Source: SXOA01 sp051004015
Lineage (GTDB): Bacteria; Planctomycetota; Planctomycetia; Pirellulales; Pirellulaceae
Length of the DNA: 64,000 bases
NCBI GenBank assembly: GCA_051004015.1
Contig: JBPCKT010000114.1
Location: 62,001-126,000 of the forward strand
Direction: 5' to 3'
Positions 34,772 through 42,864 of this stretch are shown here, in pieces. Each line of letters opens with the position of its first letter. Position 1 is the first letter of the stretch. Under the pieces are notes generated by a model. That model saw nothing but the letters and a program-made list of their open reading frames with translations, had not been told where the DNA came from and did no database searches. The position numbers and the translations under genes were made by a program.

Positions 34772-35131
34772 GTGAAATACATGCTACTGATTTATATGGG
34801 CGAAAACGCCATGACCCAGGCCGAGAGGGAGCAATGCTACGCTGACTCCGGGCAACTTTGTCACGACCTGCAAGCGAAGGGACAATTCGTGGGCGCCAAT
34901 CCGCTGCATCCCGTGGCGACGGCAACCAGCGTTCGCGTCCGCGAGGGCAAACGTCTGGTGACCGATGGCCCATTCGCCGAAACGCGCGAACACCTTGGCG
35001 GCTACTTTATGATTGACGTCAAGGACCTGGATGAGGCAATTGGCATTGCCGCGCGGATTCCAGGCGCTCGCAAGGGAACCGTTGAGATCCGTCCGGTCCT
35101 GGAGATCGCGGGACTGCCGCAGAATAATTAG
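34772..35131 (+). CDS. YCII-related DGPF domain protein 2
   Basis: A 119-residue protein beginning (GTG start) VKYMLLIYMGENAMTQAERE, the classical YCII opening. The DGPF motif is in RLVTDGPFAETREHLGGYFM and the C-terminus has KGTVEIRPVLEIAGLPQ. I chose GTG 34772 because AAAAAGGGAAG lies just upstream and homologues start at this point; the ATG at 34724 would add a non-conserved tail. It is the second DGPF gene of the ECF42 cluster. Confidence 0.92.
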   Translation: MKYMLLIYMGENAMTQAEREQCYADSGQLCHDLQAKGQFVGANPLHPVATATSVRVREGKRLVTDGPFAETREHLGGYFMIDVKDLDEAIGIAARIPGARKGTVEIRPVLEIAGLPQNN

Positions 35132-35215
35132 AATTCGTAACAGGCATTCGCCCCAACCGCTCCGTAGTCGCGATTCCTCATTCGATGCAACCGCCGCCAT
35201 TCGGAAGAGACTTTC

Positions 35216-35788
35216 ATGTCACTGCTCCAAATCACACTGATCGTCCTCGGAGTCATCGCCGCCATCGTGATCCTGCTGGTCATTGTCGTGGCGCTGCGGC
35301 CTTCACAGTTCCGCATCGAGCGGAGCGCCAAAATCTCCGCCCCGGCGGAAGCGGTGTTCGCGCAGGTGAATGACTTTCATAACTGGAATGCCTGGTCCCC
35401 CTGGGCCAAGCTCGATCCGGCCATGAAGGAAACCTACGATGGTCCGGCAGTGGGAGTCGGCGCGAAGTACGCCTGGGAGGGGAACAGCAAAGTCGGCCAG
35501 GGCCGCTCGACGATCATGGAGAGCAATCCCAGCAGTCTGATACGGACCAAGCTGGAATTCATCAAACCCTTCACCGCCATCAACGTCGGGGAATTCACCT
35601 TTCAGCCCGAAGGGAATCAAACCGGGGTCACTTGGGCCATGACCGGCACCAACGACTTCATGGGCAAGGCCTTCGGCCTCTTCATGAACATGGATAAACT
35701 GATCGGCAGCGATTTCGAGAAGGGGCTGGCCAGCCTCAAGTCGCTGACGGAAACAACCCACTCTTCCTCTGGAAGAGGGCCGGGGTGA
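35216..35788 (+). CDS. membrane-anchored SRPBCC-family protein
   Basis: A 190-residue protein. An N-terminal membrane helix (ITLIVLGVIAAIVILLVIVV) is followed by a polyketide-cyclase/START-like fold: IERSAKISAPAEAVFAQVND, FHNWNAWSPWAKLDPAMKET, VGVGAKYAWEGNSKVGQGRS and FTFQPEGNQTGVTWAMTG. Such proteins bind hydrophobic ligands or act as small cyclases; the ligand is unknown. SRPBCC genes often accompany ECF42/DGPF clusters. Confidence 0.9.
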   Translation: MSLLQITLIVLGVIAAIVILLVIVVALRPSQFRIERSAKISAPAEAVFAQVNDFHNWNAWSPWAKLDPAMKETYDGPAVGVGAKYAWEGNSKVGQGRSTIMESNPSSLIRTKLEFIKPFTAINVGEFTFQPEGNQTGVTWAMTGTNDFMGKAFGLFMNMDKLIGSDFEKGLASLKSLTETTHSSSGRGPG

Positions 35789-35856
35789 GGGGCTTTCGCC
35801 TTCAGCCAACTCGGTACATACATAGTCGCTAGAACTATTCTCACAGGAGCAAACTT

Positions 35857-36216
35857 ATGAGCTACGTCGATGGTTTCTTGCTGCCGGTCCTAAAAAAAAA
35901 CCTGAAGGCCTACGCGAAAATGGCGTCGCTGGCGGGCAAAATCTGGATGGAGCATGGCGCGCTGGAATACAAGGAATGCACGGGTGAGGATCTGGACGTC
36001 AAGTTTGGCGTCTCGTTTGCCAAAACGGCCAAGCTCAAACGCGGCGAGACCGCGGTCTTCTCCTGGATCAAATACAAGTCACGAGCGCATCGTGACAAGG
36101 TCAATGCCAAGGTCATGAAAGACCCTCGACTGGGCAGCATGATGGAGAGCAAGGAAATGCCCTTCGACGTAAAACGGATGTCGTACGGCGGCTTCGAGAT
36201 CTTGGTGGACCTCTAG
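35857..36216 (+). CDS. DUF1428 family protein
   Basis: A 119-residue protein with the DUF1428 (YbaA-like) pattern: MSYVDGFLLPVLKKNLKAYA, WMEHGALEYKECTGEDLDVK, FSWIKYKSRAHRDKVNAKVM and MPFDVKRMSYGGFEILVDL. The fold is a dimeric ferredoxin-like alpha/beta barrel. No function is established. An eight-A run in codons 10-12 (AAAAAAAA at about 35890) is a potential slippage site but the frame is intact. It is in line with the ECF42 cluster and is probably co-expressed. Confidence 0.9.
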   Translation: MSYVDGFLLPVLKKNLKAYAKMASLAGKIWMEHGALEYKECTGEDLDVKFGVSFAKTAKLKRGETAVFSWIKYKSRAHRDKVNAKVMKDPRLGSMMESKEMPFDVKRMSYGGFEILVDL

Positions 36217-36238
36217 GGCTGATGACGGTAACGCTGCC

Positions 36239-37066
36239 ATGAATGCAAAATCTCCTCGCCGTTGGCTGAGCTTTAGTTTGCGGACCATGTTTATCGTGGT
36301 CACGGCGATCTGCTGCTGGCTGGGATGGGAATCGAGCGTGGTGCGGGGACGCCAGACGCTGCGTAAACAAATGCAAATGCCGCATGTCGTCCGTTTCACG
36401 ACGGCAGATGAATGGGTCACCTGGTTTCCACACGGCAAGACAGGGGGTCCAGTGCGTGATCAACCTGCTTCGGTATCGCTCGTTCGCGGCTGGTTGGGGG
36501 ACGAGGCAATCCAAGAGATCGGCTACAACAAGCTTTATCACCCGCTTTCCGAAGCGGAACTCCAGCGACTAGCACGCGTGTTCCCAGAAGCCAAAGTGAT
36601 TGCAGAGGATCCGATACCTGCGGAACCGTGCCATCCAGGTTGCTTCCCGCGCGGCACGCTGGTGGATGCGCCCACGGGACCTCGTCTGATTGAGAGCCTG
36701 CAGCCCGGCGATCAGGTCACGGCCATCGGCCGTGGCCGCGAAGCCTTGACCGCTACGATTCAATCCGTCTTTATCACCGAGAACGTGCTGTGGAAAGTCC
36801 GCACCCAGGCCGGCGAACTATTGACAACCAAGATTCAGCCACTCTGCCTGGCGGACGGAAACATTGCGGCAACGGGAGATCTCCAGCCGGGGTACATCAT
36901 TCTCCACCGACAAGAGAATGTGATCACGCCCGTGAAGGTGCTGGAAGTGTCATCAACGCAGCGCATCGAGAGAGTATTCAACGTCGTTTTGGGGGACTCC
37001 GAGATTTTCGTCGCGGGTGGCTACCTCGCTCGCAGTAAGCCGCCGCTTGAGTTCGCGGCCAATTAG
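36239..37066 (+). CDS. membrane-anchored protein with a degenerate Hint domain
   Basis: A 275-residue protein. The N-terminus carries the planctomycete motif LSFSLRTMFIVVTAICCWLG, one membrane helix. Residues 135-260 form a Hint (intein-like) fold: GCFPRGTLVDAPTGPRLIES with C135 as the nucleophile-equivalent, LQPGDQVTAIG, and a terminal FNVVLGDSEIFVAGGYLARS. The B-block reads LLTTKIQPLCL, where active Hint domains have TxxHP, and the end lacks the HN of VGGLLVHN. Full splicing is therefore unlikely; N-S shift or simple hydrolysis is possible. It lies 22 bases after the DUF1428 gene. Confidence 0.85.
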   Translation: MNAKSPRRWLSFSLRTMFIVVTAICCWLGWESSVVRGRQTLRKQMQMPHVVRFTTADEWVTWFPHGKTGGPVRDQPASVSLVRGWLGDEAIQEIGYNKLYHPLSEAELQRLARVFPEAKVIAEDPIPAEPCHPGCFPRGTLVDAPTGPRLIESLQPGDQVTAIGRGREALTATIQSVFITENVLWKVRTQAGELLTTKIQPLCLADGNIAATGDLQPGYIILHRQENVITPVKVLEVSSTQRIERVFNVVLGDSEIFVAGGYLARSKPPLEFAAN

Positions 37067-37117
37067 CCCCAACATGCAGAATTTACCGTTCAACATTTCC
37101 TGTTAAGGAGCAGCAAC

Positions 37118-38302
37118 ATGACCGCAGTCCGCGTCCTCGTCGGGACCAAGAAGGGTGCGTTCATCCTCAATTCCGACGGCAAACGCCAGAAGTGGAACGT
37201 CAGCGGCCCGCATTTCGGCGGCTGGGAGATGTACCATCTCAAGGGATCGCCCGTGGATCCCAACCGTATTTATGCCTCGCAGACCAGCGGCTGGTTTGGG
37301 CAGATCATTCAGCGCTCCAGCGACGGCGGCAAGACCTGGGAGCAGCCGGGCACTCCCGCGGGAGAGCCGACCACGACTCCCGATGGAATGCCGAAGGGGG
37401 AAAGCAACAAGTTCGTCTATGACACATCCCCAGCAACCGGCCAGCCCCTCACCACGCATCAGTTTTACGACGGCACGCAGAAGCCGTGGGTGTTCAAGCG
37501 GGTCTGGCACCTGGAACCGTCGCTCACCGACCCGGACACGGTTTATGCAGGCGTGGAGGACGCGGCGCTTTTCAAGACGACCGACGGTGGCCAGTCGTGG
37601 CATGAACTAGCTGGCCTGCGCGCCGTCCAGGGCGAGAAGTGGGCGCCGGGGGCCGGCGGAATGGGCCTGCACACCATCCTTCTCGACCCAAGCAATCCCC
37701 AGCGGATCTATATCGCCATCTCGTCTGCGGGGGCATTCCGCACCGACGATGGCGGCAAGAATTGGAAAGTAATCACCAAGGGCCTCAAGTCGCAGTACTT
37801 GCCCGACCCCAATGCCGAGGTCGGCTTCTGCGTTCACAACATGGCGATGCACTCCGCTCGTCCGAATGTGCTCTTCATGCAGTTGCACTGGGACGTGATG
37901 CGGAGTGACAACGCCGGCGATTTGTGGCACGAGGTGAGCGGGAACCTGCCGACCGATTTCGGCTTCCCGATCCATGTTCACGCCCACGAGCCGGACACGG
38001 TCTACGTCGTCCCGATCAAGAGCGACTCGGAGCATTACCCCCCGGAAGGCAAGCTGCGCGTCTACCGCAGCCGCAGCGGGGGGAACGAGTGGGAAGCGCT
38101 TACCAAGGGCCTGCCGCAAAGCGACTGTTACGTCAACATCCTCCGCGACGCAATGGCGGTGGACAAGCTCGAATCCTGCGGCATTTACTTCGGCACGACC
38201 GGGGGGCAAGTCTACTGCTCGCCTGATTCCGGCGACAACTGGCAACCCATCGTCCGGGATCTGCCGCCGGTGCTGTCGGTGGAAGTGCAGACGCTGAAGT
38301 AG
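37118..38302 (+). CDS. BNR/sortilin-like beta-propeller protein
   Basis: A 394-residue protein without a signal peptide. It contains Asp-box (BNR) repeats with the S-x-D-x-G-x-x-W pattern: SSDGGKTWEQ, TTDGGQSWHE, RTDDGGKNWKV, RSDNAGDLWHEV and CSPDSGDNWQPI. This makes a five- to seven-bladed propeller like those of sialidases and VPS10 proteins, but without sialidase catalytic residues I can identify. TAAGGAGCAGCAAC precedes the ATG. The stop is six bases from the following MoaD-like gene, a pairing I recall from other bacteria, so they are probably translated together. Confidence 0.88.
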   Translation: MTAVRVLVGTKKGAFILNSDGKRQKWNVSGPHFGGWEMYHLKGSPVDPNRIYASQTSGWFGQIIQRSSDGGKTWEQPGTPAGEPTTTPDGMPKGESNKFVYDTSPATGQPLTTHQFYDGTQKPWVFKRVWHLEPSLTDPDTVYAGVEDAALFKTTDGGQSWHELAGLRAVQGEKWAPGAGGMGLHTILLDPSNPQRIYIAISSAGAFRTDDGGKNWKVITKGLKSQYLPDPNAEVGFCVHNMAMHSARPNVLFMQLHWDVMRSDNAGDLWHEVSGNLPTDFGFPIHVHAHEPDTVYVVPIKSDSEHYPPEGKLRVYRSRSGGNEWEALTKGLPQSDCYVNILRDAMAVDKLESCGIYFGTTGGQVYCSPDSGDNWQPIVRDLPPVLSVEVQTLK

Positions 38303-38308
38303 CCCGCC

Positions 38309-38605
38309 ATGATCCGAGTCATCCTTCCCTATCACCTCCGGAACCTCGCTCGCGTCAACGGTGAGGTCCGGCTCGAAGTAGACGGCCCCGTCACGCAGCG
38401 GACGGTCCTCGACGCCCTGGAAGCCCGCTATCCTATGCTTCGCGGCACCATCCGCGACCATGTCACTTTTCAGCGCCGGCCCTTCCTTCGCTTTTTCGCC
38501 TGTGAGCAAGACCTCTCCAACGAGGAGATGGACGCCCCCCTCCCCGTTACCGTCGCGTCCGGGGAGAAATTGTTCTTGATCGTCGGGGCGCTGGCGGGCG
38601 GGTAG
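38309..38605 (+). CDS. MoaD/ThiS-like ubiquitin-fold protein
   Basis: A 98-residue protein ending in LAGG. The double-glycine C-terminus and beta-grasp pattern (MIRVILPYHLRNLARVNGEV, TVLDALEARYPMLRGTIRD, VASGEKLFLIVGALAGG) identify a MoaD/ThiS-type sulfur carrier. In canonical members the terminal GG is adenylated by MoaB/MoeB-type enzymes and carries thiocarboxylate. It starts six bases after the BNR-repeat protein, so it may serve a pathway other than molybdopterin or thiamine; note that a molybdate transporter lies 2 kb away. Confidence 0.88.
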   Translation: MIRVILPYHLRNLARVNGEVRLEVDGPVTQRTVLDALEARYPMLRGTIRDHVTFQRRPFLRFFACEQDLSNEEMDAPLPVTVASGEKLFLIVGALAGG

Positions 38606-38642
38606 GGGAAGAGCAAGAATCGAGAGCGCTCGCGTCCGCCGC

Positions 38643-39023
38643 CTACTTAGGCACCAACTGGATCCCTTGCACTTCAATCCCCGCGTCACGCAGCGCCGCA
38701 GCTACCAATTCCCGATGGACCGTCATGCTCAGCCGGGATTGCAGGGCGGCTGTTAGCTGGTCGAGCTTATCGGGCTGCCGCTGCGGGAAATGCGGTGGGG
38801 GCGGCTCCACCGGACGGGATTGCGGTTCGAGAGTGGCGGAGGATGCCTGCGGCTGTTCGCTATACCTCTTGATGGCATCGTACACCTCCTGGCGATGCAC
38901 CGGCACTTCCTTGGGACTCTCGACCCCCAGCCGCACTTTGTCGCCGCGAATCTCGATCACCGTAATGATGATGTTGTTGTCGATGACTAGCGACTCGTTC
39001 TTCTTCCGCGAAATGACGATCAT
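38643..39023 (-). CDS. csrA: CsrA with a C-terminal extension
   Basis: A 126-residue protein; AAAGGAG lies seven bases before ATG 39023. The first 57 residues are CsrA (MIVISRKKNESLVIDNNIII, EIRGDKVRLGVESPKEVPVH, RQEVYDAIKRYSE), a homodimeric RNA-binding regulator that blocks ribosome binding sites at GGA motifs. Usual CsrA is about 60-75 residues. Here a Pro/Gln-rich linker (EPPPPHFPQRQPDKLDQLTA) is followed by a possible small helical domain (VHRELVAAALRDAGIEVQGI). The role of the tail is unknown. Confidence 0.92.
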   Translation of the reverse strand: MIVISRKKNESLVIDNNIIITVIEIRGDKVRLGVESPKEVPVHRQEVYDAIKRYSEQPQASSATLEPQSRPVEPPPPHFPQRQPDKLDQLTAALQSRLSMTVHRELVAAALRDAGIEVQGIQLVPK

Positions 39024-39158
39024 GGCCAAACTCCTTTCGTGGGCAAGATTCGATCCCCTATAGCATACAGCATCCAGGCGGGTCAAAAACGGGTGGCACG
39101 CCGACGGCTTTGCGTGCGCGTGAACTCCCTGCCGAAGCATTCATTTCCGCGCGGTTCT

Positions 39159-39482
39159 CTACGCCATCATCCGCTCAATCTCCTGGACATTTCCCTTCAG
39201 CATCTTCTTGGGAATGAAGAGGAACAAGCCGTCGATTCCCATCTCGCCGAGGTAAACTCCGGGGAGGATGGCGAACTTGATCCAGGCTTCCAGCACGAGC
39301 TGTCCAGGTTGGGACTCGTAACGGATGAACTGCGGGTTGAACATCAGCCCCGCTCCCTTCTGCCAGACGTTCCGCTGCGGGTCGACAACGCGGAAGCCTT
39401 GCGAAGTGAGGTAGTTGGCCAGGTTCTGGTGGACCTGATCGGGCGGAAGCCGCGTGGGAAGCTGGTTGCGATAGCGGGACAT
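39159..39482 (-). CDS. conserved hypothetical protein
   Basis: A 107-residue protein beginning MSRYRNQLPTRLPPDQVHQN and containing QGFRVVDPQRNVWQKGAGLM, FIRYESQPGQLVLEAWIKFA and LPGVYLGEMGIDGLFLFIPK. It has an alternating beta-strand pattern, with no signal peptide and no enzyme motif. I do not recognise a named family. The coding look is good; the ATG is preceded by AGAAGACTCC, a modest ribosome binding site. It is transcribed towards csrA but 136 bases separate them. Confidence 0.75.
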   Translation of the reverse strand: MSRYRNQLPTRLPPDQVHQNLANYLTSQGFRVVDPQRNVWQKGAGLMFNPQFIRYESQPGQLVLEAWIKFAILPGVYLGEMGIDGLFLFIPKKMLKGNVQEIERMMA

Positions 39483-39657
39483 GGAGTCTTCTCCAAGTGC
39501 GGGAAACGGGGTGCAAGTCCACCTAGTGGCAATGCTAATGGATGGGCGGGGAGATTGCCACGCGGTAAGGGGGTCCGGGATAGGCGTCGGGGCGATTGCG
39601 GCGGAAATATGTTACAACGGCAGACTGATGAATCCCCTCGATTTGCAGGATGTGCCC

Positions 39658-40446
39658 ATGCCCAAATTTGAGTCGCTATTGCCGCTTGCCGTCCTAACCC
39701 TCTCAGGTCTTGCCATGTCCGTTTCCTTGTCCGCTGCCGACCATCGGGATCGCTACGAAGCCCGCAGTTTTGAGGGTGACGCGGGCAAAAAGCTGAATTT
39801 CCGCCTGCTCCGGCCCCGCGGGTATGATCCCAAAAAGGCATATCCTCTGGTGCTGTTTCTGCACGGGGCGGGGGAACGCGGGAGCGACAACAAAATTCAG
39901 CTCGTCCACGGGATGAACGAATTTGCCGCGGACGAAATCATGGACAAGTACCGGGCCTTCGTCGTCGCTCCGCAATGCCCGGAAGGGAAGCAATGGGTGG
40001 ACGTTCCCTGGTCCGCCGATTCCCACACCATGCCCAAGGAGCCGGCCGAGCCGCTGCGGTTGTCGTTGGACTTGATTGCCGCCTTGCAGAAGGAGTTCTC
40101 CATCGACAAGAGCCGCATCTATGTGACCGGACTATCGATGGGAGGCTTTGGCGCTTGGGACGCCATCCAACGACGGCCGAAACTCTTCGCGGCAGCAGTA
40201 CCCGTCTGCAGCGGCGGAGATGCGGCGCTGGCCGAGAAGATCAAGGACATTCCGGTCTGGGCATTTCATGGCGCGGAGGATGGTGCAGTGAAACCGAAAC
40301 GGTCCCGTGACATGATTGCCGCCCTGAAGAAAGCCGGTGGAAGCCCGAAGTACACGGAGTATGAGAAAGTGGGGCACAACTCGTGGGAGAAGGCGTACGG
40401 GGATGCGAAGATGTATGAGTGGTTGTTTGCCCAGAAGAAGAAATAG
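39658..40446 (+). CDS. exported alpha/beta-hydrolase (PHB depolymerase/esterase type)
   Basis: A 262-residue secreted esterase. I prefer ATG 39658 (AGGA 11 bases upstream) because it starts a signal peptide (MPKFESLLPLAVLTLSGLAM, cut near SLSAA); ATG 39628 is also possible. The oxyanion loop is LFLHGAGERGSDNK, the nucleophile elbow is GLSMGGFGAW (GxSxG), the acid is in HGAEDGAV and the histidine in VGHNSW. The layout resembles dienelactone-hydrolase-like or polyhydroxybutyrate-depolymerase-like enzymes of planctomycetes. It converges with the modC gene, with three bases between their stops. Confidence 0.9.
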   Translation: MPKFESLLPLAVLTLSGLAMSVSLSAADHRDRYEARSFEGDAGKKLNFRLLRPRGYDPKKAYPLVLFLHGAGERGSDNKIQLVHGMNEFAADEIMDKYRAFVVAPQCPEGKQWVDVPWSADSHTMPKEPAEPLRLSLDLIAALQKEFSIDKSRIYVTGLSMGGFGAWDAIQRRPKLFAAAVPVCSGGDAALAEKIKDIPVWAFHGAEDGAVKPKRSRDMIAALKKAGGSPKYTEYEKVGHNSWEKAYGDAKMYEWLFAQKKK

Positions 40447-40449
40447 CCG

Positions 40450-41073
40450 CTATTTGATACGGATGGTGGTGTGTGCAAGCCGCTCGACGCTGTGCGGGTC
40501 GTGCGTGACGAGGAGCGTGGGAATGTGGTATTCGCCGATGACCCGTTGCAGATAACCGCTGATGGATTCGCGGAGGTCGGGGTCGAGGGCGCTGAGGGGC
40601 TCGTCGAGGAGCAGGAGCTGCGGACCGCGGAGAATGGCGCGGCCGATGGCGGTCCGCTGTTTTTCGCCGCCGCTGAGGGACTGGGGCCAGGCGGAAAGGA
40701 GCGGGCGGAGCTCGAGGATTTCCACGACGTGAGCGAAGTCGATGGGACTGCTGGGATTGCGGGCCAGGCCATAGCGCAAGTTCTGTTCGACAGTCAGATG
40801 CGGAAAGAGCTGGTAGTCCTGGAAGACGAGGCCGAGTGCCCGCTGTTCCGGCGGCAAGTTCACCCGCTTGGCGCCGTCGAACAGCAAGCGCTCACCGAGT
40901 TGGATGCGGCCGCTGTTAGGTTTCAAAAGGCCAGCAATGAGGCGGAGCGTGGTCGTCTTGCCACAGCCGGAGGGGCCGACGAGGGCGGTGACGCCGGCGC
41001 CCGCTTCGAAGGCGAGGTCGAGCGCAAACCGGGAGTTGTGGCGGAAGCGGCAGTCGAACTGAAGCAGGCTCAT
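40450..41073 (-). CDS. modC: molybdate ABC transporter ATP-binding protein, short form
   Basis: A 207-residue ABC ATPase. ATG 41073 overlaps the modB stop (ATGA). Walker A is GPSGCGKTT, the Q-loop VFQDYQLFPHLTV, the signature LSGGEKQRTAIGRAI and Walker B LLLLDEPLSALDPDLRE, ending with LLVTHDPHSVERLAHT. Typical ModC has about 350 residues with a C-terminal TOBE/MOP molybdate-binding domain; here the protein stops right after the ATPase core. This short form exists in other mod operons. It is the last gene of modABC. Confidence 0.9.
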   Translation of the reverse strand: MSLLQFDCRFRHNSRFALDLAFEAGAGVTALVGPSGCGKTTTLRLIAGLLKPNSGRIQLGERLLFDGAKRVNLPPEQRALGLVFQDYQLFPHLTVEQNLRYGLARNPSSPIDFAHVVEILELRPLLSAWPQSLSGGEKQRTAIGRAILRGPQLLLLDEPLSALDPDLRESISGYLQRVIGEYHIPTLLVTHDPHSVERLAHTTIRIK

Positions 41074-41771
41074 GCCTGGCCACCTGCCCCCCGCAGGCGG
41101 CCACGGCCGTAGCGGGCGAGGTATTCGCTCGCGGCCAGGGCCAGGGCCGCGATCACGATGGAAACCAGCACCAGGCGGTAGGATTGCTCCAAGCCGTCGG
41201 GGCTGTCCAGCAGCGAGTAGATATGGAGCGTGAGCGTGCGGGTTTCGCCGGGGATGTTGCCGGCAATCATGATGGTCGCGCCGAATTCCCCCATGCTTCG
41301 GGCAAAGGCCAGCACGCAGCCGCTGAGTATTCCTGGGCGAGCCAGCGGCAACGTGATCGACCAGAAGGCGTCGAACGGTCCGGCACCCAGCGTTCTGGCC
41401 GCGCCGATCAGGTGGTCGTCGATGGCCTCGAAGGCCTGGCGAATGGGCCGCACAAGCAGCGGAAAACCCACGACGGCCGCGGCGAGAGCGGCTCCCTTCC
41501 AATCGAAGATGAACCGCAATCCTAAATACTCCTCCAACAGTCCGCCCAGCAAGCCACGCCGGCCGAAGAGCAAGAGCAACATATAGCCGGTGACCACGGG
41601 AGGAAGAACCAGCGGCAGACTGAGCAGCGTCTCTACCAGAAACTTACCAGGAAAGTCGCGCTTGGCCAGAATCCAACCGGCGACGATGGCAAAGGGGAGC
41701 CCTCCCAGCACCGCCACTGCCGCTACTTGCAGCGTCAGCCGAACCGCTTGCCATTCCTCGAGACTCAGCAC
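41070..41771 (-). CDS. modB: molybdate ABC transporter permease
   Basis: A 233-residue membrane protein with five or six helices. It has the binding-protein-dependent permease EAA loop (IRQAFEAIDDHLIGAARTLG, GAGPFDAFWSITLPLARPGI) and ModB-like LSLPLVLPPVVTGYMLLLLF and ARSMGEFGATIMIAGNIPGE. It imports molybdate (or tungstate) with ModA and ModC. It starts 12 bases after modA and overlaps modC by four bases. Confidence 0.94.
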   Translation of the reverse strand: MLSLEEWQAVRLTLQVAAVAVLGGLPFAIVAGWILAKRDFPGKFLVETLLSLPLVLPPVVTGYMLLLLFGRRGLLGGLLEEYLGLRFIFDWKGAALAAAVVGFPLLVRPIRQAFEAIDDHLIGAARTLGAGPFDAFWSITLPLARPGILSGCVLAFARSMGEFGATIMIAGNIPGETRTLTLHIYSLLDSPDGLEQSYRLVLVSIVIAALALAASEYLARYGRGRLRGAGGQA

Positions 41772-41783
41772 GCCTGTCCTCCG

Positions 41784-42632
41784 CTACTTCTTTTCAGTGT
41801 CTTCAGGCGTGCCGCTGAGCCGCTCGAAGCCGAACTTCTTGTAGGTCTCGTTCGCCTCGTCCGACTTCAGGAACTCAAAGAACCCTTTGGCGGCTGAGTT
41901 GTCTTTGCCGTGCTTGAGGAGCACCAGGATATAGACGATTTCGTCATGCAGCGCGGGATCAAACTCATGGACCATCTCGACATTCTTGGCTGCGAGAAAA
42001 TCGGTGGAGTAGACGATGCCCGCTTCGGCTTCGCCCCGCTCGACGTAGGCGAGCGCGGTGCGGACATCCTGGCCGTGGGCGATCTTCTTGGCCTTGGTCA
42101 GGCCGTCGAGAAGGCCGAGCTTCGTCAGGGCCTGGTCGGCATATTTGCCCGCGGGAACCTTCTCGCCGGCTAGGGCAATCCTCTTAACCGCGGCCTTGTT
42201 GAGGTCCTTCGGCACCTTCAGGCCAGCCGGATTGCCTTTGGGGACAATCAGAACGAGCTTATTAGTGAGGAGCTTCACCTGCTCCGAGGAAATCTTGGCT
42301 TCCTTAACCTTCTCCGCCCACTCTTCATTGGCGGAAAGGAACAGGTCCGCCGGCGCGCCCGCGACGATCTGCCCGGCCAGGCTGTTCGACGATCCGGGAT
42401 TGATCTTGATAGTGTGTTTGGACTTCTTGGCGAACTGTTCCGCCAGGGACTCCATCACGTCCTTCGTGCTGGCGGCAGCGGAGGCGAGGGCCTTGCCGCC
42501 GGTCGGACTCGCACCGCGGACGCCGGGTTCTTCAGCAAACAACGCCGGCTGGATTGTTTGACGAAAGAGGCCGCCAGCCAGCCAAAGATTGACCAGCGCG
42601 ATCACGGCCAGGCGAGTAATGATGATCTGCAT
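41784..42632 (-). CDS. modA: molybdate ABC transporter substrate-binding protein
   Basis: A 282-residue periplasmic protein; ATG 42632 gives a signal peptide (IITRLAVIALVNLWLAGGLF). Conserved ModA blocks are ASTKDVMESLAEQFAKKSKH, PGSSNSLAGQIVAGAPADLF, LSANEEWAEKV and GIVYSTDFLAAKNVEMVHEF. It binds molybdate or tungstate for import by ModBC. It is the first gene of the operon; the 77-base gap to the divergent small membrane gene must hold its promoter. I see no molybdenum-cofactor riboswitch. Confidence 0.93.
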   Translation of the reverse strand: MQIIITRLAVIALVNLWLAGGLFRQTIQPALFAEEPGVRGASPTGGKALASAAASTKDVMESLAEQFAKKSKHTIKINPGSSNSLAGQIVAGAPADLFLSANEEWAEKVKEAKISSEQVKLLTNKLVLIVPKGNPAGLKVPKDLNKAAVKRIALAGEKVPAGKYADQALTKLGLLDGLTKAKKIAHGQDVRTALAYVERGEAEAGIVYSTDFLAAKNVEMVHEFDPALHDEIVYILVLLKHGKDNSAAKGFFEFLKSDEANETYKKFGFERLSGTPEDTEKK

Positions 42633-42709
42633 GGAGCCGATTATAGTCGAGCCGCCGACTGCCAAGAACGAAGCAGTCAATTTCGTCCGCGGGCGGGTAA
42701 GATGGGAGT

Positions 42710-42841
42710 ATGCCGCTCCCGGAAATTGAAAAGTTCATGCCCCTGTGGGTCTTCTTTACCATCATCCTGTTGGTCGTCGCCGCGTTCATCGCGATCTTGA
42801 TCGTTCTCGTCACGACTACCCGGCGGCGAGATGAGGACTAG
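42710..42841 (+). CDS. small single-span membrane protein
   Basis: A 43-residue protein, MPLPEIEKFMPLWVFFTIIL followed by LVVAAFIAILIVLVTTTRRR. One strongly hydrophobic helix ends in TTRRRDED, so the C-terminus is likely cytoplasmic. GGGAGT lies directly before the ATG, which is close. It is divergent from modA. The very regular hydrophobic pattern and stop codon at 42839 support a real small gene. Confidence 0.6.
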   Translation: MPLPEIEKFMPLWVFFTIILLVVAAFIAILIVLVTTTRRRDED

Positions 42842-42864
42842 GGGCCAGTCCGCAACACTTACTT

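Noticed and set aside
42633..42709. Molybdenum-cofactor riboswitch upstream of modA
   Set aside because: Only 77 bases are available and no long conserved fold is visible.
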